Shown here: positions 18,057-30,026 of the stretch, piece after piece
How positions within the stretch are numbered: the first letter of the stretch is position 1
How the letters are laid out: each line of letters opens with the position of its first letter
Origin: Allopusillimonas soli
GTDB lineage: Bacteria > Pseudomonadota > Gammaproteobacteria > Burkholderiales > Burkholderiaceae_B
Assembly (NCBI RefSeq): GCF_004153445.1
Contig: NZ_SDQC01000001.1
Location: 124,001 to 188,000, forward strand
Length of the DNA stretch: 64,000 nt
Direction: 5' to 3'
Program-made: the position numbers and the translations under genes
Notes under the pieces: generated by a model
What the model saw: only the letters and a program-made list of their open reading frames with translations
Database searches by the model: none
What the model was told of the DNA's origin: nothing

Positions 18057-18935
18057 TTGACTACACCAGCATCCAAACGACAAAGCCTGGCTGCCAGGCT
18101 GGCCAAGCCGGGCTTGCTGGTCGCGCCGGGCATATTCGATCTGATTTCCGCGCGCCTGGCGGACCGCATGGGCTTCGATCTACTTTACATGACGGGCTAC
18201 GGCACCGTCGCATCATACCTGGGCCTTCCCGATGCCGGCCTGGCAACTTACACCGACATGCTGGCCCGCGCCAGCGCCTTCGCCCAGGGCACCAGCACAC
18301 CGATTATTGCAGACGGCGATACGGGATATGGCGGCTTGCTGAACGTGGCCCATACGGTGCGTGGCTATGAAGCGGGCGGTGTGGCGGGCATCCAGCTTGA
18401 GGACCAGGAGTTTCCCAAGAAATGCGGCCATACGCCCGGCAGGCGCGTGATACCCATGGAGGACATGGTCGAGAAGATACGCGTGGCATCCGATGCCCGA
18501 TCCAGCAGCGACTTCCTGATCGTCGCACGCACCGACGCCCGCACCTCGCTCGGCCTGGACGAAGCCCTCAGGCGTGCGCAGGCCTATGCACAGGCTGGCG
18601 CCGACATTCTGTTTGTCGAGTCGCCGGAGTCGGAGGAGGAGCTTGCGCGCATCGCCTCGTCGCTGGACAAACCGGTGCTGGTCAACAATGTCGAAGGCGG
18701 CAGGACACCTGTGCTGCCCAAGTCCAGACTGGATCAGATGGGCTTCAAGCTCGCCATCTATCCGGCGACGGGTTTTCTCGCAATGGGGAAAGCGCTGGAA
18801 GAGGTCTATTCGATGCTGCAGCGCGATGATGCGCCCCGGTCCCTGGAAGGCAAGCTCTATGACTTCGAGGCCTTCAGCAAGCTCATGGGATTCGAGCAAG
18901 TGTGGGAATTCGATAAGGCCCATGCGCGCGACTGA
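18057..18935 (+). CDS. Isocitrate lyase/PEP mutase superfamily enzyme (KKCGH-containing lyase)
   Basis: 292-aa TIM-barrel enzyme. It keeps the lyase signature KKCGH (residues 121-125, catalytic C123), the metal-site segment IADGDTGYGG and the LEDQEFP strand, so it should cleave or decarboxylate a 2-hydroxy- or oxo-dicarboxylate, as do 2-methylisocitrate lyase, dimethylmalate lyase and oxaloacetate decarboxylase of this superfamily. The start is TTG, supported by GGAGGA nine bases upstream and by the length of the family. It is divergent from the GntR gene and shares its operator with the TRAP operon, suggesting that it acts on the TRAP-imported acid. Confidence 0.9.
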   Translation: MTTPASKRQSLAARLAKPGLLVAPGIFDLISARLADRMGFDLLYMTGYGTVASYLGLPDAGLATYTDMLARASAFAQGTSTPIIADGDTGYGGLLNVAHTVRGYEAGGVAGIQLEDQEFPKKCGHTPGRRVIPMEDMVEKIRVASDARSSSDFLIVARTDARTSLGLDEALRRAQAYAQAGADILFVESPESEEELARIASSLDKPVLVNNVEGGRTPVLPKSRLDQMGFKLAIYPATGFLAMGKALEEVYSMLQRDDAPRSLEGKLYDFEAFSKLMGFEQVWEFDKAHARD

Positions 18936-19243
18936 CTGAAATCGGCAGTGTGCAAATCGGCAAGGCAGCCTCGTTGCGTATGCCTGCGGCGCGGCGGGCC
19001 GCCAGCCCGATTCGACACCGCCGCAGCGGCGCTGCCCGGAACGCCTTGCTTACAAAGGGTTTAAACGCAGCTTACAGAAAGGCAAGCTTCGTAAAAACCC
19101 TGATTCCTGATTTCTGAACCAATCGTTTTGACGACGGTCACTTCGTGTGTGGCGCCTGGCCCGCCGGGCGCTGAAACCGTGTCCATAAACCCGGCGCGGG
19201 CCGGTGCAACGCCGCCGCGCAACAACCAGAAATCAAAACGCTT
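18936..19243. other. 308-bp intergenic region
   Basis: No gene is supported here. It presumably holds the promoter of the NEW3/ABC operon; a purine-rich stretch with the loosely paired AAGGGTTT and AAACCCT lies around 19053-19105. I found no convincing promoter hexamer pair and no RNA structure. Confidence 0.5.
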
Positions 19244-20395
19244 ATGTACAAGTTCATCTCTTCATTGGTGTTCGCCATCGTGGCGTTCCTGCCTCTTGCC
19301 GCTGCGCACGCGGCACCTGACGTGCACTTGATCACACACTATCCCTCCTTCACCGCTCGAGCCGGCAACAGCACCACCCTCAACGTCACACTGCAAAACA
19401 ACGAGAAGCAGCCGGCGCTTGTCGATCTCGATGTGAAAGGCCTGCCCGACAACTGGAAGGCGCAATGGCTGGGAGGCGGCCAACCTGTGAAGTCAGCCAT
19501 GGCCAAGGGCGAGGACAGCGTTTCACTTCAGCTCAAGCTCGACATACCGAACCAGGCGGAGATCAAACCCTACGCCTTCGATCTGGTGGGTCAGATGGGC
19601 ACCGACCAGATCTCTCTTCCACTGCACGTGACGCTGTCCAAGGAGCTGCCTGCCAAGCTCGCTGTCACAACCAAGCTGCCCGCCCTGCGCGGCGCGCCCG
19701 ATAGCTCCTTCGACTTCCAGTTCACCGTCAAGAACGACAGCGGAAAGGATGTTGTCGCACAACTCGCCGCCGATGCGCCGCGCTATTTCGAGACGACGTT
19801 CACTGAAAGCTACGGCACACAAGAGCTCACATCCGTCCCCATCAAGGCCGGAGAATCCAAGGATCTCAAGCTGAACGTCAAGACGCCCTCCGCGGTGAAG
19901 GCGGGCAAGTATCCCGTGAAAATCCAGGTTGTCACCAACGAGGCGCAGGCAAGCACCGAGGTACAGCTCGATATCGTGGGGCAGCCCAAGCTACACATAA
20001 GCGGCCGCGACGGCCTGATGAGCACCGACGCTGAAACGGGCGAGGCCAAGACCTTGCCGCTCGTCGTATTCAACAGTGGTTCCGCCCCCGCCACCAATGT
20101 CGAGCTGTCGTCCAGCGCGCCGTCGGGATGGAAAGTGGCGTTCGAACCCAAGACAATCGAACAGATCGCACCCAATGACAAGGCCGAGGTCCAGGCCACC
20201 ATCACACCGTCCGACAAATCGCTCGTAGGCGACTACATGACGACCGTGCGCGCGTCGTCAGAGGGCCAGTCCACATCCGGCGACTTCCGCGTCACGGTCA
20301 AGACGTCCAGCACTTGGGGCATTGCGGGCGCTATCATCATCGCCATCGCCGTACTGGTTCTGGTTGGCGCCGTTGCGAGGTTCGGACGCCGATGA
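19244..20395 (+). CDS. NEW3-domain membrane-anchored extracytoplasmic protein
   Basis: 383-aa protein with a signal peptide (residues 1-23, ending AHA), a long all-beta region containing two or three Ig-like/NEW3-type repeats ([51 protein letters not shown]) and a C-terminal transmembrane anchor ([20 protein letters not shown]) with an arginine tail. It lies in a tight operon: its stop overlaps the start of an ABC ATPase gene (ATGA), and the ABC permease follows. This protein-plus-ABC-2 arrangement is conserved in many bacteria but its cargo is not established. Confidence 0.85.
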   Translation: MYKFISSLVFAIVAFLPLAAAHAAPDVHLITHYPSFTARAGNSTTLNVTLQNNEKQPALVDLDVKGLPDNWKAQWLGGGQPVKSAMAKGEDSVSLQLKLDIPNQAEIKPYAFDLVGQMGTDQISLPLHVTLSKELPAKLAVTTKLPALRGAPDSSFDFQFTVKNDSGKDVVAQLAADAPRYFETTFTESYGTQELTSVPIKAGESKDLKLNVKTPSAVKAGKYPVKIQVVTNEAQASTEVQLDIVGQPKLHISGRDGLMSTDAETGEAKTLPLVVFNSGSAPATNVELSSSAPSGWKVAFEPKTIEQIAPNDKAEVQATITPSDKSLVGDYMTTVRASSEGQSTSGDFRVTVKTSSTWGIAGAIIIAIAVLVLVGAVARFGRR

Positions 20396-21345
20396 ACACG
20401 CCAGTCATACAGGCCAGTTCCCTATGCAAGCGATATGGAAAGCACCTGGCCGTCGACCATATTTCCTTCAACGTCAACAAAGGCGAAGTCTTTGGCCTGC
20501 TCGGCCCCAATGGAGCGGGCAAGACAACCACCATCCTGATGATGCTCGGCCTGACAGAGGTGTCGTCGGGCACTATACGGGTGCTGGAGCAGGATCCGCA
20601 GCGCGCGCCGCTGCAGGTCAAAAGCCAGATCGGCTACATGCCCGACGCAGTTGGCTTTTATGACTATCTCACCGCTTGGGAGAATCTTGCCTACACCGCG
20701 CGGCTGGCGGCCATTCCCGCCCGAGAGCGCGAGTCCCGCATCGATAATGCGCTTGCTCGCGTCAAGCTGGCCGACGTGGCGCATGACAAGGTCGGCTCGT
20801 TCTCGCGCGGGATGCGACAGCGCCTGGGTCTGGCTGAAATCGTGCTCAAGGGCGCAAGCATTGCCATTCTGGACGAACCCACATCAGGGCTCGACCCCCA
20901 GGCCGCCGAAGATTTTCTTTCGCTCATCGGCCACCTCAAGCAGGACGGCGTGACGGTGCTGCTGTCGTCCCACATGCTCGACCACATGCAGCGCATCTGC
21001 GATCGCGTTGCGCTCTTTCGCAAGGGGCGCATCGCATTGTCAGGCTCGGTGGACGAGCTTGCGCGGCAAGTGCTGGGCGGGCATCGCTATGTCGGCATCG
21101 AAGCGCATGGCGCCTCGCTGTTGCCTGCGCTGCAGGCACTGGACGGTGTGCGTAGCGCCGAACAGGTCGGCGAACACGCGTACAGGCTGCTCACCGATCG
21201 CGACGTCCGGGGTGACATTGCGCGCGCCGCTGTCGGCGCCGGCGCCGATCTGCTGCGGCTGGACGATGATGTGCCCAGCCTCGATGTCATCTACAACCGC
21301 TACTTCCAGTCCCTGGAATCCAAGGAGGTGCGCCATGCAGCGTGA
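20392..21345 (+). CDS. ABC-2 type transporter ATP-binding protein
   Basis: 317-aa ATPase with Walker A GPNGAGKT, signature [11 protein letters not shown], Walker [15 protein letters not shown] and the H-loop SSHMLDH, followed by a C-terminal extension of about 90 residues as in NosF/CcmA-type exporters. The ATG overlaps the stop of the NEW3 gene; the frame is open upstream only within that gene. It overlaps the downstream permease gene by 11 bases. Confidence 0.94.
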   Translation: MNTPVIQASSLCKRYGKHLAVDHISFNVNKGEVFGLLGPNGAGKTTTILMMLGLTEVSSGTIRVLEQDPQRAPLQVKSQIGYMPDAVGFYDYLTAWENLAYTARLAAIPARERESRIDNALARVKLADVAHDKVGSFSRGMRQRLGLAEIVLKGASIAILDEPTSGLDPQAAEDFLSLIGHLKQDGVTVLLSSHMLDHMQRICDRVALFRKGRIALSGSVDELARQVLGGHRYVGIEAHGASLLPALQALDGVRSAEQVGEHAYRLLTDRDVRGDIARAAVGAGADLLRLDDDVPSLDVIYNRYFQSLESKEVRHAA

Positions 21346-22297
21346 AGGCTCTCCCTGGCGCGGACTGGGCGTCGTATTCACCAAGGAACTTGCCGACCAT
21401 CTGGGCAGCGCGCGCATGCGTGTGCTCGAATGGCTCATCATCCTTACGGCCGCGGCCTCGCTGTACGGCGTGTTCCAGGCGATACACAATGCAACGCCCG
21501 ACGACGCCTTCATCTTCCTGCGCCTGTTCACCATGGCCGAGTCGCCCATGCCATCATTCTCGGCCCTACTGTCCTTCATGATCCCGCTGGTTGCCATAGG
21601 CCTGGGCTTTGACGCCATCAATGCCGAGTACAACCGGCGCACCATGAGCAGGCTGCTGTCCCAGCCCATATACCGCGACGCTCTGCTGGTGGGAAAATTC
21701 CTCGCCGGGCTCGTCACCATCGCGATATCCCTGCTGGCGCTGTGGCTGCTCATCATCGGCGCAGGGCTGGTGCTCATGGGTGTGCCGCCCAGCGGCGAGG
21801 AAGTCGCGCGATCCCTGCTTTTCCTGGTCCTGGCGCTGGCCTACGCGGGCATCTGGCTGGCCGTGGCGCTGCTCTGCTCCGTCTGCTTTCGGTCGGCGGC
21901 CACCTCGGCCCTGGTCTGCCTGGCGCTATGGCTGTTCCTGACACTGCTTTGGCCGATGCTGGTACCCGCACTTGCCCAGGCATTCTCCACGCCAGACCCG
22001 ATCAGCGCCATGTTGGGACAGCCCAGCCTGGACACACTGCAGTGGCAGCAGGCCCTGGGGCGTGTATCGCCGGCCCGCCTTTTCGAGGAAGGCATTCTGG
22101 GCCTGCTCAGCCCCGAAACGCGCACACTGGGCCCGGTCTTCATGAGCCAGCTGCGCGGCGCCGTCATCGGCAGCCCTCTCCCCCTGGCGGAAAGCCTGTC
22201 CATAGTCTGGCCCCAGGCTGTCGGCCTGATTGCGGGCGTCGTCGTCCTGTTCACAGCGGGATACGTCGTATTTCAGCGGCAGGAAGTGCGCGCCTGA
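21335..22297 (+). CDS. ABC-2 type transporter permease
   Basis: 320-aa permease with six hydrophobic segments, starting at [28 protein letters not shown]. The N-terminal [10 protein letters not shown] segment and the [29 protein letters not shown] loop are typical of NosY/ABC-2 permeases. AAGGAGG lies nine bases before the ATG, inside the end of the ATPase gene. It is the last gene of the NEW3-ABC operon and is closed by the terminator at 22321. Confidence 0.92.
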   Translation: MQREGSPWRGLGVVFTKELADHLGSARMRVLEWLIILTAAASLYGVFQAIHNATPDDAFIFLRLFTMAESPMPSFSALLSFMIPLVAIGLGFDAINAEYNRRTMSRLLSQPIYRDALLVGKFLAGLVTIAISLLALWLLIIGAGLVLMGVPPSGEEVARSLLFLVLALAYAGIWLAVALLCSVCFRSAATSALVCLALWLFLTLLWPMLVPALAQAFSTPDPISAMLGQPSLDTLQWQQALGRVSPARLFEEGILGLLSPETRTLGPVFMSQLRGAVIGSPLPLAESLSIVWPQAVGLIAGVVVLFTAGYVVFQRQEVRA

Positions 22298-22320
22298 TTT
22301 ATCTTCTCTCTGTCTGGTTG

Positions 22321-22348
22321 CGGCGCCCCTCGGGGCGCCGTTTTGTTT
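22321..22348 (+). terminator. Rho-independent terminator after the NEW3-ABC operon
   Basis: Perfect 9-bp GC stem (CGGCGCCCC / GGGGCGCCG) with a two-base loop, followed directly by TTTTGTTT, 24 bp after the permease stop. Confidence 0.9.
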
Positions 22349-22414
22349 CATATGTGTTGCGATGCCGCCGATGGCAGAGCCCCGCCCGCCAGGCTGACAA
22401 GGGGGTTTTCCCGC

Positions 22415-22432
22415 ATGAAAATTTATTTTCAT
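22415..22432. promoter_or_regulatory. Candidate RpiR operator (ATGAAAA-TTTA-TTTTCAT)
   Basis: Perfect 7-bp inverted repeat about 100 bp upstream of the RpiR-family gene; another TTTTCAT half-site lies at 22441-22447. The AT-rich dyad is of the kind bound by RpiR-type regulators, and its position suits autoregulation and control of the peptide locus. Assignment to this regulator is inference. Confidence 0.5.
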
Positions 22433-22533
22433 AAATTGAGTTTTCATGTAAATTACTTATCTTTACAAGCAGGCGTCGATTTTTCCCCTGCGCTGACTTC
22501 CCTTGCATTGACCCAGCCTTTTCACTTTTCATC

Positions 22534-23433
22534 TTGACCAAAGCCAAGTCTTCCGGGCGTAAGCAAACGCCTTCCATCTCCGGCCGAATCGCCAATGTGA
22601 TGGCGTCGCTTAGCGCCTCCCACCGCCGCATGGCCGACTACGTGCTGGCGCATCCATTCAAGGTGGCCACCATGTCCATCGACGAGTTCGCGCAGGAGTG
22701 CCAGGTATCGATAGCCACCGCCAACCGTTTTGCCCGGGCTCTGGGCTTGCCGGGCTATCCACAGTTCCGTGCGGAACTGGCGCGCGGCTTCGAAGAGGCA
22801 CTAGAGCCAGTGGAGCGGCTGCGCCTTGAGCGGGGCAAGGCGGCCACCGCGGCGGATGTCATCGCGGCATCGCTTTACGAAGACCAGCGCAATTTCGAAC
22901 TGACAAGGCTTGCGCTCAGCGCCGAACAATGCGAGCAGGCGGTGCGGGCCGTCCTCGACGCACGGCGGGTCTTCATTATCGGCTTCGGCTCCAGCGGTTT
23001 TCTGGCCGGCCTTCTGCAACGCGGGCTCAGCCTGCACTGCGACATGGTCGAATCCCTGGCCGGTCCAGGCGGCGTCTCTCATGCGGCGCGTGAGCTTTCA
23101 CGCATCCAGCCCGGAGATCTCGTCATTGCGATCGCCTTTCCCCGTTACCTGGCCGACACCGTCACCCTGGCCAAGGCCGCGAAATCCGCCAAGGCAACGG
23201 TGCTGGCGCTCACCGACAAACCAACGTCCCCACTCGCGCCCATGGCCGACATCTGTCTGTATGCCCACAGCCAGCGGCAACTTCTTTCCAATTCGGAGAC
23301 GGCCGCGCTGGGTCTCATAGAGGCTCTATCTGCGGCCGTCGCCCATCAATCCCAACACTCCCTCACCACGGCAGCCCTGCTCACAGAGTCTGTCATGCCG
23401 TGGCTGATACACGGTGAACAACGCAATGATTAA
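22534..23433 (+). CDS. MurR/RpiR-family transcriptional regulator
   Basis: 299-aa regulator with an N-terminal HTH_6 domain (ISGRIANVMASLSASHRRMADYVLAHP; QVSIATANRFARALGLPGYPQF) and a C-terminal SIS domain (about 125-265; FIIGFGSSGFLAGLLQRGLS, IAIAFPRYLADTV). SIS domains usually sense phosphosugars, but in this context (peptidase and peptide ABC genes) a cell-wall-derived or peptide ligand is more likely. The TTG start is weakly supported (no clear ribosome site), so it may begin elsewhere. The downstream isoaspartyl peptidase gene overlaps its end by eight bases. Confidence 0.9.
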   Translation: MTKAKSSGRKQTPSISGRIANVMASLSASHRRMADYVLAHPFKVATMSIDEFAQECQVSIATANRFARALGLPGYPQFRAELARGFEEALEPVERLRLERGKAATAADVIAASLYEDQRNFELTRLALSAEQCEQAVRAVLDARRVFIIGFGSSGFLAGLLQRGLSLHCDMVESLAGPGGVSHAARELSRIQPGDLVIAIAFPRYLADTVTLAKAAKSAKATVLALTDKPTSPLAPMADICLYAHSQRQLLSNSETAALGLIEALSAAVAHQSQHSLTTAALLTESVMPWLIHGEQRND

Positions 23434-24400
23434 ACCTGTACTCGCCATTCATGGCGGCGCTGGCGCCATGACGCGCTCCCAGATCACCCCCACGCAGCAG
23501 CAGCAATATGAAGACGCGCTGCGATCCATCCTGGCTGGGGGCGAGCGCGTGCTTGCCGGTGGCGGATCGGCGCTGGACGCCGTTACCGAAGCGGTGCGCC
23601 TGCTCGAAGAGTGTCCTCTGTTCAACGCCGGCCACGGCGCGGTCTTCACGCGTGAGGCACAGCACGAGCTGGATGCCGCCATCATGGACGGGCGCACGCG
23701 CGCCTGTGGGGCGGTCGCCAACCTTCGTACCATCCGCAATCCCGTACTTGCTGCGCGGGCCGTCATGGAACACAGCCCGCATGTCTTCTTCGTGGGCGAC
23801 GGCGCGGAAGCCTTCGCCCGCGCACAGGGGCTGGAGTGCGTGGACCCCTCTTTCTTCTCCACCACCGCCCGGCGCGATCAACTGACGCTGGCTCAGCAAA
23901 CCGGCGCCGAAACCATCATGCTCGACCATGACGCCGCCAAGCTCGCGGGCGAAGCAAGCACCGCGCCGCTTGATGAAAGCACGAAGATGGGGACAGTGGG
24001 CGCCGTGGCGCTCGACAGCCACGGCAATCTGGCCGCCGCCACATCCACCGGCGGCATGACCAACAAGTGGCCGGGCCGCATAGGCGACAGTCCGGTCGTC
24101 GGCGCGGGATGCTATGCCAGCAATGCCACCTGCGCAGTGTCCACCACGGGTAAAGGCGAAGCCTTCATTCGCGCCGTTGCCGCGTACGACATTGCGGCGC
24201 TGATGGAATATGGCGGCCTATCCCTGGCCCAGGCTGCCGACAAAGTCGTACATGAAAAGCTGCCACCCCTGGGTGGCGCAGGCGGCCTGATCGCCATCGA
24301 CGGCCAAGGCAACGTCGTCATGCCTTTCAATACCGAAGGCATGTATCGGGGGCGCATTGTGGCCGGCGAAACGGCCGAGGTGGCCATTTACCGGCAATAG
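23426..24400 (+). CDS. iaaA: Isoaspartyl peptidase / L-asparaginase (Ntn hydrolase)
   Basis: 324-aa plant-type asparaginase/isoaspartyl dipeptidase precursor. It begins with the conserved IHGGAGAM and FNAGHGAVFT segments and has the self-cleavage and nucleophile site KMGTVGAVA (T190, the new N-terminus of the beta subunit), followed by GNLAAATSTGGMTNK and RIGDSPVVGAGCYA. It cleaves beta-aspartyl dipeptides arising from damaged proteins. The ATG at 23426 has GGTGA eight bases upstream and overlaps the end of the RpiR gene; a GTG at 23414 is an alternative. Its position before a gsiABCD-like transporter matches the E. coli iaaA-gsi arrangement. Confidence 0.93.
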   Translation: MIKPVLAIHGGAGAMTRSQITPTQQQQYEDALRSILAGGERVLAGGGSALDAVTEAVRLLEECPLFNAGHGAVFTREAQHELDAAIMDGRTRACGAVANLRTIRNPVLAARAVMEHSPHVFFVGDGAEAFARAQGLECVDPSFFSTTARRDQLTLAQQTGAETIMLDHDAAKLAGEASTAPLDESTKMGTVGAVALDSHGNLAAATSTGGMTNKWPGRIGDSPVVGAGCYASNATCAVSTTGKGEAFIRAVAAYDIAALMEYGGLSLAQAADKVVHEKLPPLGGAGGLIAIDGQGNVVMPFNTEGMYRGRIVAGETAEVAIYRQ

Positions 24401-24407
24401 GCCGCGC

Positions 24408-24450
24408 GACCGGCCTCACTGTCCGATGGCCGGTCTTTCAAGATTTTTTC
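24408..24450 (+). terminator. Hairpin with T-run between iaaA and gsiA
   Basis: Arms GACCGGCC (24408-24415) and GGCCGGTC (24428-24435), 12-base loop, followed by TTTCAAGATTTTTT. It resembles an intrinsic terminator inside an otherwise continuous operon, so it may give partial termination or attenuation ahead of the transporter genes. Confidence 0.6.
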
Positions 24451-24469
24451 AGAGGATGAATTCGGCCCC

Positions 24470-26461
<1,992 letters not shown>

Positions 26462-26470
26462 GAGGACATC

Positions 26471-28018
26471 ATGCAACGCTTCAAAATAAAACGCACCATT
26501 GCGGTGCTTGGCTTGGCAGTGGGCCTGCTTGCGGGTTCGCCCGCCATGGCCACCGAAGACGTGACCATAGCCGTCAACATTTCCCTGGATTCGCTCGATC
26601 CCTACAATACCAATTCCACGCTGGCACAGGCCGTGGGCAAGAGCTACTACGAAGGCTTGTTCATGTTCGACAAGGACTTGAAGATCCAGCCTCTGTTGGC
26701 GACAGGTTACGAAGCCAGCGAAGACGGCCTGACCTACACCATCAAGCTTCGCGATGGCGTCAAGTTCCAGGACGGCACCGACTTTAACGCCGACGCAGTC
26801 AAGGTTAATCTTGAACGCGTGCTGGACAAGTCCAACGGCCTGGCGCGCTACAACCAGTTCAGCCGCATCGAGAAGGTGGATGTGGTTGATCCGCTCACTG
26901 TGAAGATCACACTGAAAGAGCCATTCTCTGCTTTTATCAACTCGCTGGCGCACCCTTCGGCGATGATGATTTCCCCCACGGCGTTGAAGAAATGGGGCAA
27001 GGACATCACCTTCCATCCGACAGGGACCGGGCCGTTCGAATTCGTGGAATGGAAACCGGCCACCTACCTGAAGGTAAAGAAATTCGATGGCTACTGGCAG
27101 AAGGGCTACCCCAAAATCGATACACTGACCTTCCGCACCGTCACAGACAACAACACACGGGCCGCCATGGTGCAAACGGGCGAAGCGCAGTTTGCCTTTC
27201 CGCTGCCCTTCGAACAGGCGAAGCTGCTCGAGAAGAACGACAAGCTGAAGGTGGTTGCCGCGCCATCCATCATTGCGCGCTACATTTCCATGAATGTGCA
27301 GCACAAGCCCTTTGACGATGTGCGTGTGCGCCAGGCCATCAACTACGCAATCAACAAGGAAGCGCTGGCCAAGGTGGCGTTCGCCGGCTATGCCTTCCCA
27401 TCCCAGGGCGTCATTCCGCAAGGTGTGCAATACGCAAAGAAGATGGACCCCTGGCCGTATGATCCCAAGAAGGCCAAGGAATTGTTGAAGGAAGCGGGCT
27501 ATGCTGACGGTTTCTCCACGCAGCTCTGGTCAGCCTATAACGACGGCACATCGGCCAAGGTGGTGCAATTCCTGCAGCAGCAGCTGGGCCAGGTGGGCAT
27601 CAAGGCCTCGGTAGAGCTGCTTGAGTCGGGCCAGCGGGTGCAGCGCGTGCAGCAGGCGCAGGATCCGAAAACAGCACCTGTCCGCATGTACTATGCCGGA
27701 TGGTCCGCCTCCACCGGCGAAGCGGACTGGGCGCTGCGCCCCTTGCTGGCAACCAGCGGCTGGCCACCTGTTTTCAACAACACAGCCTACTACTCCAATC
27801 CGGAGGTCGACGAGGACATCAAGAATGCCCTGTTGACCACGGATGACGCCGAGAAGACTAAGCTCTATGCCGACGCGCAAGACCGCATCTGGAAGGATGC
27901 ACCATGGGCCTTCCTGGTTACCATGAAGCTGCTCTCCGCGCAGAGCAAGAATCTCACTGGCTTCAACGTCATGCCTGATGGCTCCTTCCAGTACAAGGAT
28001 GTGGACCTGAAGCCCTGA
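26471..28018 (+). CDS. gsiB: Peptide ABC transporter periplasmic binding protein (GsiB-like)
   Basis: 515-aa SBP_bac_5 protein. The signal peptide is cleaved after AMA (residue 27). Typical family stretches are NISLDSLDPYNTN, LATGYEASEDGLTYTIKLRDGVKFQDGT, FHPTGTGPFEFVEWKP and VRQAINYAINKEALAKVAF. AGGAGG lies just before the ATG, nine bases after the gsiA stop. The gene is followed by a strong hairpin that may stabilise its mRNA. Confidence 0.95.
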   Translation: MQRFKIKRTIAVLGLAVGLLAGSPAMATEDVTIAVNISLDSLDPYNTNSTLAQAVGKSYYEGLFMFDKDLKIQPLLATGYEASEDGLTYTIKLRDGVKFQDGTDFNADAVKVNLERVLDKSNGLARYNQFSRIEKVDVVDPLTVKITLKEPFSAFINSLAHPSAMMISPTALKKWGKDITFHPTGTGPFEFVEWKPATYLKVKKFDGYWQKGYPKIDTLTFRTVTDNNTRAAMVQTGEAQFAFPLPFEQAKLLEKNDKLKVVAAPSIIARYISMNVQHKPFDDVRVRQAINYAINKEALAKVAFAGYAFPSQGVIPQGVQYAKKMDPWPYDPKKAKELLKEAGYADGFSTQLWSAYNDGTSAKVVQFLQQQLGQVGIKASVELLESGQRVQRVQQAQDPKTAPVRMYYAGWSASTGEADWALRPLLATSGWPPVFNNTAYYSNPEVDEDIKNALLTTDDAEKTKLYADAQDRIWKDAPWAFLVTMKLLSAQSKNLTGFNVMPDGSFQYKDVDLKP

Positions 28019-28030
28019 TGAGGCATTCCG

Positions 28031-28068
28031 TGCCGGAAGGCGCGCCATCAAGGGCGCGCCCGGCGGCA
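28031..28068 (+). other. Intercistronic hairpin between gsiB and gsiC
   Basis: Nested inverted repeat: TGCCG/CGGCA outer arms and GGCGCGCC/GGCGCGCC inner arms around ATCAAG. There is no T-run. Such hairpins after binding-protein genes often protect the upstream mRNA and lower expression of the permease genes. Confidence 0.6.
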
Positions 28069-28153
28069 CTCTGATTTCCGGCCGTGGCCGCCGGCCGTTC
28101 AACAACGCGGGCAGCGCCCTCACCGGCGCCGCCCGCAACACGGCTACCGACTT

Positions 28154-29074
28154 ATGTTTACATATATCGTCAAACGTCTTTTCGGCATGATACCCACCCT
28201 GCTTCTGGTGGCGATCGTGGTATTCATGTTCGTGCACGCTCTGCCAGGGGATCCCGCGCGCTTGGCGGCCGGCCCTGAAGCCGACCAGGCCACTGTGGAA
28301 GTGGTGCGCCATCAGCTGGGGCTTGATCTGCCGCTGCCTCAACAATTCGTGCGCTATGTCGGCAATCTTCTGCATGGCGATCTCGGCGAATCGCTGCGTA
28401 CCAAGCGCCCCGTATCCGTGGAGATAGGCGAGCGCTTCGTCCCCACCCTGCTTCTCACTTTGACCAGCATGGTCTGGTCAGTGATATTCGGCCTGGCCAT
28501 AGGCGTGGTCTCGGCCGTCTGGCGCAACCGACTGCCTGACCGCGCAGGCATGACCGTGGCCGTGTCGGGTATTTCTTTTCCCGCCTTTGCCCTGGGCATG
28601 GTGCTCATGCAGATTTTTTCCGTGCAGCTTGGCTGGCTGCCCACAGTAGGGGCAAGCACTTGGCAGCACTATATCCTGCCGTCCATCACGCTGGGTGCCG
28701 GCGTGGCGGCAGTCATGGCGCGCTTCACGCGCGCGGCCTTCATCGAAGTCATGCAGGAAGACTATGTGCGCACGGCGCGCGCCAAGGGCCTGGCCGAACG
28801 CATCGTCGTCATCAAGCATACTTTTCGCAATGCGCTTATTCCCGTCGTGACCATGATGGGTCTGCAGTTCGGTTTTCTGCTGGGCGGCTCCATTGTCGTG
28901 GAGGCCGTGTTTGCCTGGCCGGGCATGGGCAGCCTGCTGATCGACTCCGTGAACATGCGCGACTACCCCGTGATACAAGGCCTCATCCTGCTGTTCTCGC
29001 TGGAGTTCATCGTAATCAATCTGATTGTTGATGTGCTGTATGGCCTCATCAATCCAACCATACGCTACAAATAG
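28154..29074 (+). CDS. gsiC: Peptide ABC transporter permease (GsiC/DppB-like)
   Basis: 306-aa DppB-type permease with six transmembrane segments. It starts [24 protein letters not shown], the standard family N-terminus, and contains the EAA loop ([31 protein letters not shown]) that contacts the ATPase. No clear ribosome site is visible. The stop TAG lies ten bases before the gsiD ATG. Confidence 0.95.
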   Translation: MFTYIVKRLFGMIPTLLLVAIVVFMFVHALPGDPARLAAGPEADQATVEVVRHQLGLDLPLPQQFVRYVGNLLHGDLGESLRTKRPVSVEIGERFVPTLLLTLTSMVWSVIFGLAIGVVSAVWRNRLPDRAGMTVAVSGISFPAFALGMVLMQIFSVQLGWLPTVGASTWQHYILPSITLGAGVAAVMARFTRAAFIEVMQEDYVRTARAKGLAERIVVIKHTFRNALIPVVTMMGLQFGFLLGGSIVVEAVFAWPGMGSLLIDSVNMRDYPVIQGLILLFSLEFIVINLIVDVLYGLINPTIRYK

Positions 29075-29083
29075 GTGACTGCC

Positions 29084-29983
29084 ATGACGCACGCTACAAC
29101 GACCGCGCACGCGCAGCCGCATATGGACGAAACTCCGGTACGCACGCCCATGCGTGAATTCTGGCGCAAGTTCCGCAAGCAGAAGCTGGCAATGTGGGCC
29201 GGCGTCTTTATCGTCCTGCTTATTGTCGTCGCGGTCTTTGCCCCCTGGATCGCGCCCTTCGATGCGGAGAACTACTTCGACTACAACGCGCTGAACAGCC
29301 CGCCCAGCCCGACTCACTGGCTGGGGGTCGATTCCCTTGGCCGCGATATCTTCAGCCGCATCCTGATGGGTGCGCGCATCTCGCTGGCGGCCGGCTTTGT
29401 GTCCGTGGCGTTGGGCGCACTGGTGGGTACCGTGCTCGGCATGCTGGCAGGCTACTACGAAGGCTGGTGGGACCGCATTACCATGCGTATTTCAGACGTG
29501 CTGCTGGCCTTTCCTGGCATTCTGCTGGCGATTGGCGTGGTGGCCGTGCTGGGCTCGAGCATGGTGAATGTGATCATCGCCGTGGCCATCTTCAGCGTGC
29601 CCGCCTTTGCGCGTCTGGTGCGAGGCAGCACGCTGGCCATCAAGAACATGACCTACATCGAAGCCATGCGCAGCATCGGCGCATCGGATCGCGTCATTCT
29701 GTTCCGCCACATTCTTCCGGGTACCATTTCGCCCATCGTGGTCTATGGCACGATGCGCATCGGCACATCCATCATTACGGCAGCCAGTCTGTCCTTTCTT
29801 GGCATGGGTGCCCAACCGCCCACGCCCGAATGGGGAGCCATGTTGAACGAAGCACGCGCCGATATGCTGCTGGCCCCGCATGTGGCCATTTTCCCCGCAT
29901 TGGCCATCTTCCTGACCGTACTGGCCTTCAATCTGCTTGGCGACGGCCTGCGCGACGCGCTGGATCCCAAGATAGAACAATGA
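29084..29983 (+). CDS. gsiD: Peptide ABC transporter permease (GsiD/DppC-like)
   Basis: 299-aa DppC-type permease: cytoplasmic N-terminus, OppC_N hydrophobic segment ([23 protein letters not shown]), [24 protein letters not shown], and EAA loop ([25 protein letters not shown]). The ATG at 29084 is favoured because AGGTGA lies five bases upstream; a GTG at 29075 is also in frame. Confidence 0.95.
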   Translation: MTHATTTAHAQPHMDETPVRTPMREFWRKFRKQKLAMWAGVFIVLLIVVAVFAPWIAPFDAENYFDYNALNSPPSPTHWLGVDSLGRDIFSRILMGARISLAAGFVSVALGALVGTVLGMLAGYYEGWWDRITMRISDVLLAFPGILLAIGVVAVLGSSMVNVIIAVAIFSVPAFARLVRGSTLAIKNMTYIEAMRSIGASDRVILFRHILPGTISPIVVYGTMRIGTSIITAASLSFLGMGAQPPTPEWGAMLNEARADMLLAPHVAIFPALAIFLTVLAFNLLGDGLRDALDPKIEQ

Positions 29984-30026
29984 CGAACACCTCGGCCATG
30001 GGACGGCCGAATTTTCTGGATGGACC

